In this document: positions 36,708 to 45,835 of the stretch, in pieces
How positions within the stretch are numbered: position 1 is the stretch's first letter
Layout of the letters: each line of letters starts with the position of its first letter
Assembly: GCF_900099825.1 (NCBI RefSeq)
Contig: NZ_LT629693.1
Coordinates: 2,356,001-2,420,000 of the forward strand
Direction of reading: 5' to 3'
DNA from: Bradyrhizobium ottawaense
GTDB taxonomy: Bacteria > Pseudomonadota > Alphaproteobacteria > Rhizobiales > Xanthobacteraceae
Length of the DNA: 64,000 nucleotides
Made by a program: the position numbers and the translations under genes
The notes under the pieces: model-generated
What the model was told of the DNA's origin: nothing
The model's database searches: none
What the model saw: the letters and a program-made list of their open reading frames with translations, nothing else

Positions 36708-38945
36708 CTAGCATAAGGTCCGCGCCATGCCGATTATTCCGCTGATTTCCGATGTGTTTTGTCGGGCCCATAACGTTCGAGCGAGATGCTCCGGGACCTG
36801 CTCCCTGAACTTCCCCGCCGCAATATTCTGAACGAAGGCTGCAACCTCGGTAGCGTCGATGTGGTTGGCCTCAGCCAGTCGCTTCAGTTTGGTTAACGCC
36901 TCAGGAGAGTTTGTCTTAGCAAGCGTAAGACCCAAATCGTGAACCTCTCCGGGTAACCCCGCCATGGCGGCCGCGGCACCGAATACTGCGGTCGCCTGGG
37001 ATCCTCGCCAGAGAAAGACGTGGAGGTCTTTCTCTTCCTGGACGAAGGTCGTCGTCTCCAAGCCGAGGGCTCGAAACATCTCTCTCCCTTCAGCCAACAG
37101 GGCGCGCCCTTTGTCGTCGAGATAGGCCGGCTCGTCGGATGACAGGTAGACCAGCCGCATTTCCGCCGCCAGGCGATCGTGAAGACGCTCTCCGTCGGCC
37201 CGCTCGAACCGGGGCACCACCCCGCTCGGATGCGGTGCCACGAAAAGAGTGTTCGTCTTCTCGTCGAGGTCCTGCACGATCCAGCGCTGGCCGGCAAAGA
37301 CGACGAGGCTGTCCTTGTGAACCGGGAAGGAAATCGGAAGGGTACCGAGCGTCCTTCCCCCGACCGTAAGCCGCCATTCATCCGCAGACTCAAAAACGGC
37401 AAAGAAATTGCGCGACTGGACGATCCGCTCGCCCTCTTTTCCGAGCATGATGGTGCCGTCGCTAGATTGCTCGACGAACTTGGTTGCCTCCGATGCGAGG
37501 TGTCGAAGCAGGTCGGCGAATTCGGACACAGAGATCGAGGCGAATGGACCCGGGCCGCACAATAGATCGTACAAGGGTCGCGCCCTTATCCCTCCTCGTT
37601 CGGCGATCACGGACAGTATCTGGTGGATGAGCGTAGACGCTATTTCCGGAACCTGACCTGCAGGCTCGACGAACCTTTCCAGGAGAAGCCGGACCACGGC
37701 GACCGATCGGATCGTATTGGGCCGCAACCTATCTATTACGCCAGATTCCTGATCGATGTTCGGCTCGCGCACGTAAATCCGTAAGATCGACGGCGTCCCA
37801 CGCCGCCGGCCGGTCCGTCCAAGACGCTGCTTTAACGAGGATAGCGATCTCGGCGAGCCGATCTGGGCCACCGACTTCACGGATCCGATGTCGACTCCCA
37901 GTTCCAAGGTCGACGTGCAGATAGCGGTCGTAGGCAGCTTTGCATCCTTCAAGCGATCCTCAAGCTCCTCGCGCAAAGTCTTTGAAAGGCTGCCGTGGTG
38001 AGGAAAGAACTCATTCGGAACCTTCGCCTTGTCGCACCTCCTCCTAAGCCGGTCGGCGGCGGATTCCACCGTCCGGCGCGAACCGCCGAAAACCAGGTTG
38101 TTTGTCCCCCGAAGCGTCTCGAACAGATGATCTGCAATATCGTCCAGCGCGATCCTCCTCGGCACTTCCTCCGCACCGGAGGCACCTTCGGCGTGATCCG
38201 GATCATCCAATTCGGATGGTTCGACGTAACCTCGGATCTGAATTCTTAGCTCCGGTGAGTCGGACTTTGCCTCGAGTATCTCGACCGAATGCGGCACCGC
38301 CGGACGTAACCAGGCCGCAGCCTGCGGAAGATCGCCGATTGTCGCGGATAGACCGACGCGCCGCGCGGGCGTTTTCGACATCGCGTCGATGCGGCGGAGC
38401 AGGCTCGCCACATGGAGCCCCCGCGGCCCCTGCAGGAAAGAATGAAGTTCGTCAATCACGATGAACGCGGCCGCCGACAACAGCCGCACCGCATCGGCCG
38501 GACGCCGGGTCAACATGGCCTCGATCGACTCGGGGGTGATAAGAGCGATACCCTGCGGCTTGGAAAGCGCCCTTTTCTTCTCGGCCTGCGGTGCATCCCC
38601 GTGCCATTTCACAACAGGAATTCCCATGTTTTCGCATAGTTCGTCCAGGCGCTTGAACTGGTCATTGATGAGCGCCTTCAACGGACTGACGTACAGCACG
38701 GAAAATCCTGGTTCTTTCCGCCCCGCGACCTGCGTCAGAATCGGCAGGAACGCGGCTTCAGTCTTTCCGGCCGCCGTCGTCGCCGCAATCAGGATGTCGC
38801 GATCGCCTTCCAGCACCGAATTGATGGTGCGGGCCTGGATTTCCCGAAGCTCGTCCCAGCCTTGATCCCTGATCCACCGACGGATCGTCGGATGAAGCTT
38901 GTCGTAAGCGCCTTCAAGAGTTGAGTCGGAGGCTGGTGAGCTCAT
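36708..38945 (-). CDS. Lhr-like DEAD/DEAH helicase (SngC-like)
   Basis: An SF2 helicase of about 745 residues. It has Walker A AATTAAGKTEAAFLP, VSPLKALINDQ, motif II VIDELHSF, motif III LSATIGD, and the C-terminal helicase lobe with STLELGVDIGSV and KQRLGRTGRR. Winged-helix and DUF-type segments follow as in Lhr. It corresponds to the helicase of the Shango defence system (SngC); the system match is from gene order and domains. The start at 38945 (MSSPASDSTLEG) overlaps the upstream ATPase gene by 32 nt; an upstream start at 38990 is possible. Confidence 0.88.
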   Translation of the reverse strand: MSSPASDSTLEGAYDKLHPTIRRWIRDQGWDELREIQARTINSVLEGDRDILIAATTAAGKTEAAFLPILTQVAGRKEPGFSVLYVSPLKALINDQFKRLDELCENMGIPVVKWHGDAPQAEKKRALSKPQGIALITPESIEAMLTRRPADAVRLLSAAAFIVIDELHSFLQGPRGLHVASLLRRIDAMSKTPARRVGLSATIGDLPQAAAWLRPAVPHSVEILEAKSDSPELRIQIRGYVEPSELDDPDHAEGASGAEEVPRRIALDDIADHLFETLRGTNNLVFGGSRRTVESAADRLRRRCDKAKVPNEFFPHHGSLSKTLREELEDRLKDAKLPTTAICTSTLELGVDIGSVKSVAQIGSPRSLSSLKQRLGRTGRRRGTPSILRIYVREPNIDQESGVIDRLRPNTIRSVAVVRLLLERFVEPAGQVPEIASTLIHQILSVIAERGGIRARPLYDLLCGPGPFASISVSEFADLLRHLASEATKFVEQSSDGTIMLGKEGERIVQSRNFFAVFESADEWRLTVGGRTLGTLPISFPVHKDSLVVFAGQRWIVQDLDEKTNTLFVAPHPSGVVPRFERADGERLHDRLAAEMRLVYLSSDEPAYLDDKGRALLAEGREMFRALGLETTTFVQEEKDLHVFLWRGSQATAVFGAAAAMAGLPGEVHDLGLTLAKTNSPEALTKLKRLAEANHIDATEVAAFVQNIAAGKFREQVPEHLARTLWARQNTSEISGIIGMARTLC

Positions 38946-40233
38946 CGCCGTCTCCGTTCCCGTCGGCATCCACTGAAACGTCCGGCGCATCCGGCGCGAT
39001 CGGTATTTGATCCAGAAGATCCTCCCACCTGGTGCCGGGATTCTGTTCGAGCACGGACAACATGTGGACGAATGCCTTCACGGTCGATCGCGGAGTGCGA
39101 AAGTATGCCTCCCCGATCTTACGATCGCAGTGTCCCATGAACGCAGTCAGCGCCTCGTCCGGCACCAGGTATTTCGACGGATCCCCGCTTGCGAATACCA
39201 TCCTGATGTTGCCAAGCAGAACCAGCAGATCCTCGGGCGTGAGGCTCTGAAGTCGAATGACCGGGCCGGATAGATCGACAAGACCGCCGCTTGCAAACGT
39301 ATTCTCCGCAAGCCGCGATTGAAGCGCCTCATAGCTGAACAACCCGCGACGGGTATCAAGCAGAAATTCAGGCGTCCCGCACATGATGAATCCGATGCCG
39401 GACGTAGTACCCTGGAGCGAGTCGTTCACGATGTCCAAAAGCTGCTCGTAATTCTGCTTCCGGGCCTGAGAATTCTGCAGCTTGTAGATGTTGGCCATCT
39501 CGTCGAACATCACCAACAGGCCTGCATAGCCGGCAACCTTGACAAGACATGCCAACGATTTCAGTGAGTCATAGACGTTCTCGTCGTCGATGATCGTCCT
39601 CACTCCGAGGTCCTTCTTCGCCTCGGTCTTGGTCGAATATTCGCCGCGCAACCACCTGATGGCGCACTGCTTCAGAGCATCGTTAGACTCTTCGCTCCCC
39701 CGCCAATACGCCTTCAATACGGTGGCGAAATCGTATCCGCCGGCAAACTGGGTGACCGGCCCAAGCTTCCCGTCGATCACCCCCTCGACCGGCACGTTCC
39801 TCTCCCCGGCTTCCTTCGCAGCGTCGGTCACGAGCCTTTCGATGACACTCTGGAGGGCGCCGCCTTCGGGTTTGTTACGCGTCGCCATGTTGTTCACGGC
39901 TTCCGAATAGAGAGCGCGCGCTTGGCCGCCGCTCGCGTGAATGCGCCTGTTGGGCGACAGATCGGCGTGCATCGTTACGCATTTCCGCTCAAGAGCGATG
40001 AGGCGAACGATGCTCGCGAAGAAGGTCTTTCCCGCGCCGTATTCCCCGATAACGAACCTCACGGCCGCGCCGGAGTCCGCAATGCGATCGATGTCACGCA
40101 GCATTGCGGCGATTTCTGCGGAGCGACCGACCTGGATGTGAGCCAATCCCAAGCGCGGCACCACGCCGGCCGACAACGCTTGGATGATGGTGTCGCGCTC
40201 CCTGGGCCGTATCGTCTTGGCGGATTTGCTCAT
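38914..40233 (-). CDS. BrxD-like P-loop ATPase (SngB-like)
   Basis: A 439-residue AAA+/STAND-like ATPase of the DUF2791 (BrxD) family. Walker A is FVIGEYGAGKTFFASIV and Walker B is LLVMFDEMANIYK, followed by the sensor region GFIMCGTPEFL. BrxD-type ATPases occur in BREX and in Shango. With the TerB protein upstream and the Lhr-like helicase downstream this fits SngB. It overlaps the TerB gene by 4 nt (ATGA), so the two are co-translated. No methylase or PglZ gene is nearby, which argues against BREX. Confidence 0.9.
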   Translation of the reverse strand: MSKSAKTIRPRERDTIIQALSAGVVPRLGLAHIQVGRSAEIAAMLRDIDRIADSGAAVRFVIGEYGAGKTFFASIVRLIALERKCVTMHADLSPNRRIHASGGQARALYSEAVNNMATRNKPEGGALQSVIERLVTDAAKEAGERNVPVEGVIDGKLGPVTQFAGGYDFATVLKAYWRGSEESNDALKQCAIRWLRGEYSTKTEAKKDLGVRTIIDDENVYDSLKSLACLVKVAGYAGLLVMFDEMANIYKLQNSQARKQNYEQLLDIVNDSLQGTTSGIGFIMCGTPEFLLDTRRGLFSYEALQSRLAENTFASGGLVDLSGPVIRLQSLTPEDLLVLLGNIRMVFASGDPSKYLVPDEALTAFMGHCDRKIGEAYFRTPRSTVKAFVHMLSVLEQNPGTRWEDLLDQIPIAPDAPDVSVDADGNGDGDELTSLRLNS

Positions 40234-42593
40234 GCGGCCTTATCCTTCATCTCTGCTATCTTTCCTCTCAGATGCGGCATCACGACGACTTCCTCTCCGT
40301 CTTCGATCAGCGGCTCGTCAAAGCGGTCGAACGACCAGTCGTTGATGCGTTCGATGGCCCCGTCCGGCAACAATCGCATTTCTTTTGCATGCCGCTCGAA
40401 CTCCGATCGCGTCATCGACCCGCGAAGCTCCAGAAGTTCCACCAATTCGGTATGCGGTCCGTCCAGCCCTTCGAGTGCGGCCTGTTCGACCGGCGGCGGT
40501 TGCGGAGCAACGACTTCTTCCGCGAAGATATCCGAAAGTAGCGCCGACACCGCCTCGGTATCCCGGAGCGTTCGCGCTAATCGCGCGGCATCGATGGAGA
40601 TCCCTCTTGCGGAAATCGCCGGAGGGATTTGCGATGGCGCTTCCTTCGGTATCGGTACCCCTGCGGCCCGAGCTTCCTCGCTGATAGGCACGGGATCGTC
40701 GGACCGCTGGGCCGCAGCGCTGTGGAGGCCCGAGTAGACGCGTTCCTTCGGCAATCCGAGAGACTTATGAAGCCGTTCGAGGAATTTGACTTCGCCGGCG
40801 TCAACGTTCCGGTTGCCGCCGATCACGGCGACTGCTGCGTCCGCTATTGCCTGACGTTCGCTTTCGGTCGTTTCAGCGAGTCTGCGCATTACCCTTGCCT
40901 GCTTCGGCGGACTGTTGAAGGTCGTCACCGCAAAGGCGATAAGGCGGGCCTGCTCTACCCCGGACAGATCGGGGGCGGAGCGAATTCTTGTGATCGTGCG
41001 TTGCAGTTCCTCGTAAGAGGCGTCTCCATCAGCCGCCGCTGCCAGCACCGCGACCTCAACTTGCGCCCGCATCGCTCTGAACGGCGTTCGTGCGGGATCG
41101 ACCGGACCGCCGTTCGGCGCCTTGAATACGAACACCTGCTCGTCCGCGCGAGGTACACTGCTTCCGTACCGTCGATCAGGTTCGATTGCCACTCCGATCA
41201 AATCGAGCGCCCGTCCAAGTTCGTCGGCGGATGCGGCCGGGATTTTACCGTCGGCAGGCACGTCGATGCCCGCCATCTCCAGCACGATCTGCGCCGTGCT
41301 GCTTCCGCGCCCCTGATTCCCCGTGACCGTCTCGATTTGCCGGCGGAAGTCGGCAATCGCGCCAGAAGTCATGCTCTGCTGCAGGTCCGAAGGGAGCAAG
41401 GTTGCCGCGGCCATCGCATTCCGAGCGGATGGCCTGCGACCGACCAGGCGGCTGAACGCGTCGAGCTCGTCGGTACAGTCCGCGACGATCTTCTGCAGGC
41501 CGGGCATCGGTTTCGTGATCCGACTTACATCGACGTACTGCTCGTGCGGACCGCGGACCTCGACGTCGAACGCACCGCTCGCCGCCCGGTATTGCAGCGA
41601 AATCCTGTCTTTTCCAGCTACTGGAAGGCCGGAGGGAAATCGCTGAGCAAACCGCAACCGCCACAATTCGACGAATTCGTCGAAACAGCGGACCGCCGGC
41701 GTTCTTAGATACGTGTCCGGCATCGCCAATACCCAACGCAACGCGTCTTCGGCCGACAACGTCGGCGACGCAGCCAGGCGCTCGCCGAGGTAGAGACGGG
41801 TCGGCAAATCCATTTCCGCCCCGCCGCTGCGCTCGGGGGAGAGTTTCTGCAGATCGGGGCGTCCGCCTTGAGCGAGCCTGGCGAAACAGAGGAAATTGAC
41901 CGCATAACCATGGAATGAGTTGTTGGCACCATAGATCGCAAGAAGCCTCTCGACCTCCCGGACAACCAGGGGCGCATCGTCTCCTCCTTCCACGAACAGG
42001 CGGTGCTCCAGGCCGTAGAAGAAAAGAAACACCAATCCGACGCCGTATGCTGGATTCCGCCTCCCTCCGGCCATCCAATCGAGGAAGGCGCGTCGCGCAG
42101 CCGGCGAAATCTCCGCATATGACGGCCAGTACGGCATCGTGCGGCCCTCGACGTCCGCCGCGCCTGAAGCCGGTAGTCTTGGATTGATGGCGTATTGTCG
42201 GGTGCCGCCATCCGCCACCGGCAGCCAGTCGCCGTAGTAGAACATCCCGCCCGATAGCTGCGCATTGCCAAATTTCACGGATTCCCCGGCGCGAACCCAT
42301 CGCGCGGGCGGTGACCGGCCCTCCGATGCGGCCGTCGGGCTCGCAGGAGGCCTGGGTCGAATACCAGTATCGGGGGACGGAGCCCTGCCGCTACCGAGAG
42401 AGTTCTTACCCCCGGTTCTGGCGCGGATTATCAGGTAAAGGATCAGGATAAGGCCGCAAACGAAGGCGCCTAAGCCAATCGCGGCCGGATGCTCCAACAT
42501 AAAGCGGTAGACAGCCGAAACCACAGCGACCAAAGCGCCGAGCAGAATTAATAGAGCCGTACCGCCTGACGATTTGCCGCGCCGTTTGGCCAT
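40230..42593 (-). CDS. TerB-domain membrane protein (SngA-like)
   Basis: A protein of about 787 residues with three TerB-type domains. Two N-terminal membrane helices (LLILLGALVAVVSAVY and IGLGAFVCGLILILYLII) follow a basic MAKRRGK start. The TerB_N region has GGMFYYGDWLPVADG and MPYWPSYAEISPAARRAFLD. The TerB domain spans VEVAVLAAAADGDASYEELQ to NVDAGEVKFLERLHKSLGL. TerB_C has GSMTRSEFERHAKEMRLLPD. It is the first gene of the four-gene unit and would be the membrane-bound sensor of Shango (SngA). The start at 42593 is chosen for its family-like N-terminus; upstream in-frame starts lack ribosome sites. Confidence 0.88.
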   Translation of the reverse strand: MAKRRGKSSGGTALLILLGALVAVVSAVYRFMLEHPAAIGLGAFVCGLILILYLIIRARTGGKNSLGSGRAPSPDTGIRPRPPASPTAASEGRSPPARWVRAGESVKFGNAQLSGGMFYYGDWLPVADGGTRQYAINPRLPASGAADVEGRTMPYWPSYAEISPAARRAFLDWMAGGRRNPAYGVGLVFLFFYGLEHRLFVEGGDDAPLVVREVERLLAIYGANNSFHGYAVNFLCFARLAQGGRPDLQKLSPERSGGAEMDLPTRLYLGERLAASPTLSAEDALRWVLAMPDTYLRTPAVRCFDEFVELWRLRFAQRFPSGLPVAGKDRISLQYRAASGAFDVEVRGPHEQYVDVSRITKPMPGLQKIVADCTDELDAFSRLVGRRPSARNAMAAATLLPSDLQQSMTSGAIADFRRQIETVTGNQGRGSSTAQIVLEMAGIDVPADGKIPAASADELGRALDLIGVAIEPDRRYGSSVPRADEQVFVFKAPNGGPVDPARTPFRAMRAQVEVAVLAAAADGDASYEELQRTITRIRSAPDLSGVEQARLIAFAVTTFNSPPKQARVMRRLAETTESERQAIADAAVAVIGGNRNVDAGEVKFLERLHKSLGLPKERVYSGLHSAAAQRSDDPVPISEEARAAGVPIPKEAPSQIPPAISARGISIDAARLARTLRDTEAVSALLSDIFAEEVVAPQPPPVEQAALEGLDGPHTELVELLELRGSMTRSEFERHAKEMRLLPDGAIERINDWSFDRFDEPLIEDGEEVVVMPHLRGKIAEMKDKAA

Positions 42594-43092
42594 GAAAAAC
42601 CGTGTCACTGTCTGGCCGGCGCCCCGGCCCCCCCGCCACCTTTTGGGCGACATTTGCACGACATACAACCAACCGGAAGGTCCCGGTCTCGATAATTCGG
42701 GCAATCGGCGACTGTCAGCCGTTTCTCAGACGCCTTGGTCGTTGCCGGCAGGAATTCTCTCCCGCGAGACGGGCCTGAGACGGGCCAGAGAGGCACCCCA
42801 AAGCTAAGGCGATTTAACTCCCCTTAGCGCCCCGCAACGGAGTCCGCTACTAAATACCGCTGCGCCGTAGAATGCCTCAATTTCGAAAATCTTGTACCAA
42901 GCGGCCGCGATTCACTACCTTATGGTCCACCACTCTGTACGCGGTCGCGGCGGGCTCACAGGGCCCTCCGCCCGATCGTCGGCTCCGAGTGCTGCAGGAC
43001 TTCAGGACGGCGCAACCGCGATTGTGAGCCGCGCCGACTTCCCGAAGCCCTCCAGCGAGGCTCCCTGCCGACGCGGAGGTCTCCGCGCCGCA
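42594..43092. other. Upstream region of the defence operon
   Basis: About 500 bp without a gene. It holds an 11-bp tandem repeat (TGAGACGGGCC, two copies near 42765-42786) and a short GCGGAG-GT-CTCCGC hairpin at 43073-43086, next to the IclR remnant. No direct-repeat heme-type element is present, so the defence unit seems outside that regulon. Confidence 0.45.
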
Positions 43093-43384
43093 TTACAGGC
43101 GGGATCTACCCTTGGATCGCAGATCCGGAGATAGATCAGCCGCAGGCCGCTGGCCGAGCGCCAATGCAATCTTGGCGGCCGTCGGACGGACGGCGTTGGC
43201 GATAGGTCCGTCTACGGCCCAATCAACCAGCGACTGCGGACCGAGTACGGTGATGCTGGCAACAAGCCGATTGTCGGGATTCATTACCGGTGCAGAGATG
43301 CTTGAGTAGCCTTCGTTGACCTGGCAAATTGACGCCCCTTATCCCTGACGCCCTTAAGGTTGGCGGCACGGAGCGCCGGCTTCA
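43093..43384 (-). pseudogene. IclR-family regulator remnant with frameshift
   Basis: The frame at 43093-43330 encodes the end of an IclR effector domain (CQVNEGYSSISAPVMNPDN, then ASITVLGPQ and TAAKIALALG). Just upstream a different frame continues the same domain with LKGVRDKGRQ. A small indel between them breaks the gene, and no N-terminal helix-turn-helix is present. It lies at the 3' end of the CMD gene on the same strand. It is a decayed fragment. Confidence 0.6.
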
Positions 43385-43738
43385 TGAACGAACCGTTCCA
43401 CGCGGTTTCGCCAGTTCATCGAAGGCGGCGAGAGCCTTCCCGCCGTAGACGGTGGCCGGACCGCCACCCATCTCGATCGCCACAACGATCGTTTCTATCA
43501 CTTCTTGCCGGCTTGAACCGTGCCGGATGGCGTTTTGAACGTGAAACACTATGCACCCCTCGCATTTCACGCTGATTGCGATTGCAAGCGCCATGAGTTC
43601 CTTCGTCTTAGGCGATAGCTCGCCTTCTCCGGATGCAACTCTTATCAGGCCTTGAAAGGCCTGCATCGCGTCAGGAGCGGCCTTGAACAGCTCGAGACTT
43701 TGCTGACGGGATTCACTCGCAATCTCTTTGAAGGGCAT
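43382..43738 (-). CDS. AhpD-like CMD family protein
   Basis: A 118-residue carboxymuconolactone decarboxylase family protein. It has [34 protein letters not shown] (shown here in part: [13 protein letters not shown]), the CxxC-x3-H pattern of AhpD-type peroxidases. The C-terminal [18 protein letters not shown] is also typical. The ATG at 43738 overlaps the stop of the glyA remnant by one base (TGATG), so it was once co-translated with a serine hydroxymethyltransferase. It is probably still intact, but its original promoter was lost when the IS91 element cut glyA. Confidence 0.85.
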   Translation of the reverse strand: MPFKEIASESRQQSLELFKAAPDAMQAFQGLIRVASGEGELSPKTKELMALAIAISVKCEGCIVFHVQNAIRHGSSRQEVIETIVVAIEMGGGPATVYGGKALAAFDELAKPRGTVRS

Positions 43739-43995
43739 CACGAACCTCGACGGTTGAACCAGCGGCTGGACTCAGGATAGATCGGATACGATCGACAGAG
43801 ATCTCGTACTCGTTCGATCACCGGCGCGCTTTCTGCCGAAGAATCTCCGGATACGAGCGCTCTCAAAGTCCTGAGTATCAAGGCGCCTATTTCCCTGAAC
43901 TCTTCTTCCCGAAAGCCGCGTGTGGTTCCGGCAGAAGTGCCAAGCCTGATTCCCGACGTCAGGGCCGGCTTCTGCGGATCGAAGGGAATTCCGTT
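43738..43995 (-). pseudogene. glyA: 3' remnant of serine hydroxymethyltransferase (glyA)
   Basis: This encodes the last 85 residues or so of [40 protein letters not shown], and [16 protein letters not shown]. The match stops abruptly at 43995, where tyrosine-recombinase sequence starts on the opposite strand. No start codon or catalytic lysine remains, so the fragment is non-functional. A 223-codon frame covering 43738-44409 is an artefact fusing glyA with antisense IS91 DNA. Confidence 0.8.
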
Positions 43996-44196
43996 CACAC
44001 CCTGCGACACAGCTTTGCGACGCATCTTCTGGAGCAGAACACCGATATCAGGGTGATCCAGGTCTTGTTGGGACATGCCAAGCTCGACACCACCGCGCTC
44101 TATACGCGTGTCGCCACCAAGACCATCCGGGAGATCGTGAGCCCGTTCGATCGCATTACAGCCAAGCTCAGGGAGGGCGCCGAACCGCCCGCCTGA
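43996..44196 (+). pseudogene. 3' remnant of an IS91-type tyrosine recombinase
   Basis: The last 66 codons of a site-specific integrase: [36 protein letters not shown], ending REGAEPPA and TGA. The conserved R, H and catalytic Tyr of the C-terminal box are present but the N-terminal two thirds are gone. This ORF normally precedes the IS91 transposase. It starts exactly where glyA ends. Confidence 0.85.
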
Positions 44197-44206
44197 AGCG
44201 CGGCGC

Positions 44207-45424
44207 GTGTCGCGTCCATCGCTGGAGGTCGCGGATATCTTCCGCGGCCACGGCCCGGCATGGCGCCGGGCCAATGCCGGCCATGTCAGCCTCGGCCAAC
44301 TCAAGGTGATGTCGGCGATCGAGAACTGCCGCACGGCGGCCCTCGGCGGCCATGTCGCGCGCTGCGAGCAGTGCGCGCACAGCCAGATCTCGTACAATAG
44401 TTGCCGCAACCGGCACTGCCCGAAGTGCCAGGGCGCGGCAGCAAAGGACTGGCTGGCGGCGCGCGAGACCGACCTGCTGCCGGTGCCGTACTATCATGTC
44501 GTGTTCACACTGCCGGCGGCCGTCGCCGACATCGCCTACCAGAACAAGGCTGTCATTTATGATTTGCTGTTCAAGGCATCCGCCGAGACCCTGATCACCA
44601 TCGCAGCCGACCCCAAGCACCTCGGCGCCCGCGTCGGCATCACCTCGGTCCTCCATACCTGGGGCTCCGCCATGACCCATCATCCGCACGTGCACATGAT
44701 CGTGCCGGGCGGCGGAATCTCATTCGACGGCGAGCGCTGGGTGGCGTGCCGGCCCGGCTTTTTCCTGCCGGTGCGCGTGCTCTCTCGCCTGTTCCGCCGA
44801 CTGTTCCTGGAGAAGCTGATCGCGGCCCACAAAGCCGGCCACCTGAAGTTCTTCGGCGGCCACGCCGCCCTCGCTGACGCACAGGCGTTCGTCGCGTATC
44901 TCGCCCCATTGCGCCGTGTCGAATGGGTGGTCTATGCCAAGCGCCCGTTCGGCGGGCCACAGGCCGTTTTGGCCTATCTGTCGCGCTATACCCACCGTGT
45001 CGCCATCGCCAACAGCAGATTGATTGCCTGCGACCGCAACGGCGTCACCTTCCGATGGAAGGACTATCGCACCGAAGGTCGTGATCGCCAGAAGGTCATG
45101 ACACTCGGTACCGCCGAGTTCATCCGCAGATTCCTGACCCACGTCCTGCCGCACGGCTTCCACCGCATCCGCCACTACGGCCTGCTCGCCAGCGGCACGC
45201 GCGCCGGTAACATCGTCCGAGCGCGCCGATTGCTCGACCCATCAACGGCACAGCCCGAGGCCGCGGATACAAGGCGCGCCGAGACTGAGGAACCCAAGCC
45301 GCTATCGCAGCCGTGCCCGTGCTGCGGCGGTCACATGATTATCATCGAGAGGTTCCAGCGCGGATGCTCACCGCGCACCCGTCCCGCCGCAGCCCCTGCC
45401 ACGATCAGAATCGACACATCATGA
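44207..45424 (+). CDS. IS91-family transposase
   Basis: A 405-residue HUH-type transposase. It has the N-terminal zinc cluster CEQCAHSQISYNSCRNRHC with PKCQ following, the HUH box HPHVHMIVPGGG, and a catalytic Tyr region AVLAYLSRYTHRVAIANSR. A C-terminal CPCCGGHM zinc motif is also present. The GTG start lies 11 nt after the recombinase stop. The length and motifs match full-length family members, so the enzyme may still be active although the element has lost its left end. Confidence 0.93.
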   Translation: MSRPSLEVADIFRGHGPAWRRANAGHVSLGQLKVMSAIENCRTAALGGHVARCEQCAHSQISYNSCRNRHCPKCQGAAAKDWLAARETDLLPVPYYHVVFTLPAAVADIAYQNKAVIYDLLFKASAETLITIAADPKHLGARVGITSVLHTWGSAMTHHPHVHMIVPGGGISFDGERWVACRPGFFLPVRVLSRLFRRLFLEKLIAAHKAGHLKFFGGHAALADAQAFVAYLAPLRRVEWVVYAKRPFGGPQAVLAYLSRYTHRVAIANSRLIACDRNGVTFRWKDYRTEGRDRQKVMTLGTAEFIRRFLTHVLPHGFHRIRHYGLLASGTRAGNIVRARRLLDPSTAQPEAADTRRAETEEPKPLSQPCPCCGGHMIIIERFQRGCSPRTRPAAAPATIRIDTS

Positions 45425-45835
45425 TCAGATCACGTTCGATGCAACATCCCAGTGCTGCAGTTCCGCTGCGCCGGCTATCGGTCGGCAATGACCATGCTCG
45501 CCGTCGCGCTGCTCACGATAGTCGCCGTCTCATTCCATCACCGCCGCGCAACTCCGATTCTGCTCCTTGCAACCGGCCGACCCGCTTCGTAGCGCCCGCG
45601 ATCGCCTGCCGAGAAAGCTCCCAACCCACCTCGGAAAAAGACCGGCAGCAGCTAAATCCCCATAGCGCCTGACGCACCACCTCGCCACGCCTCCCGCGGT
45701 TTCCTCCCCTGGAGGTTTGCGTACGCCGGCCCCCGTGACCACCGCGCCACCTTCATGGGCCGCCATCCGCAAACCTTCACACAAGCGGCCGTTTCCCGAT
45801 TTCAGTTTGACAGAGAGGGATCATCTAAGACCACC
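45425..45835. other. Region between the IS91 transposase and the SDR remnant
   Basis: About 410 bp with no recognisable gene. It probably contains the IS91 right end, but I cannot locate the terminus by eye. Frames in it are Arg/Pro/Ser-rich and lack domains. Confidence 0.45.

Larger units (their letters stand above)
43996..45424 (+). mobile_element. IS91-family element, left end truncated
   Basis: The truncated recombinase and an intact HUH transposase together make a partial IS91-family element. The left junction at 43995/43996 lies inside a gene on both sides, so it is a deletion or recombination joint and not a true element end. The right end is not recognisable; it probably lies in 45425-45835. 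IS91 elements transpose by rolling circle and leave no target duplication. Confidence 0.75.

Noticed and set aside
36708..42593. BREX or DISARM system
   Set aside because: The ATPase resembles BrxD and the helicase resembles Lhr-like BREX helicases, but no methylase (PglX), PglZ phosphatase, BrxA/B/L or DISARM genes are in the window. The TerB protein points to Shango.
43738..44409. 223-codon protein as a real gene
   Set aside because: Only the C-terminal part matches SHMT; the N-terminal part is antisense IS91 DNA. It is a chimera made by the junction at 43995.
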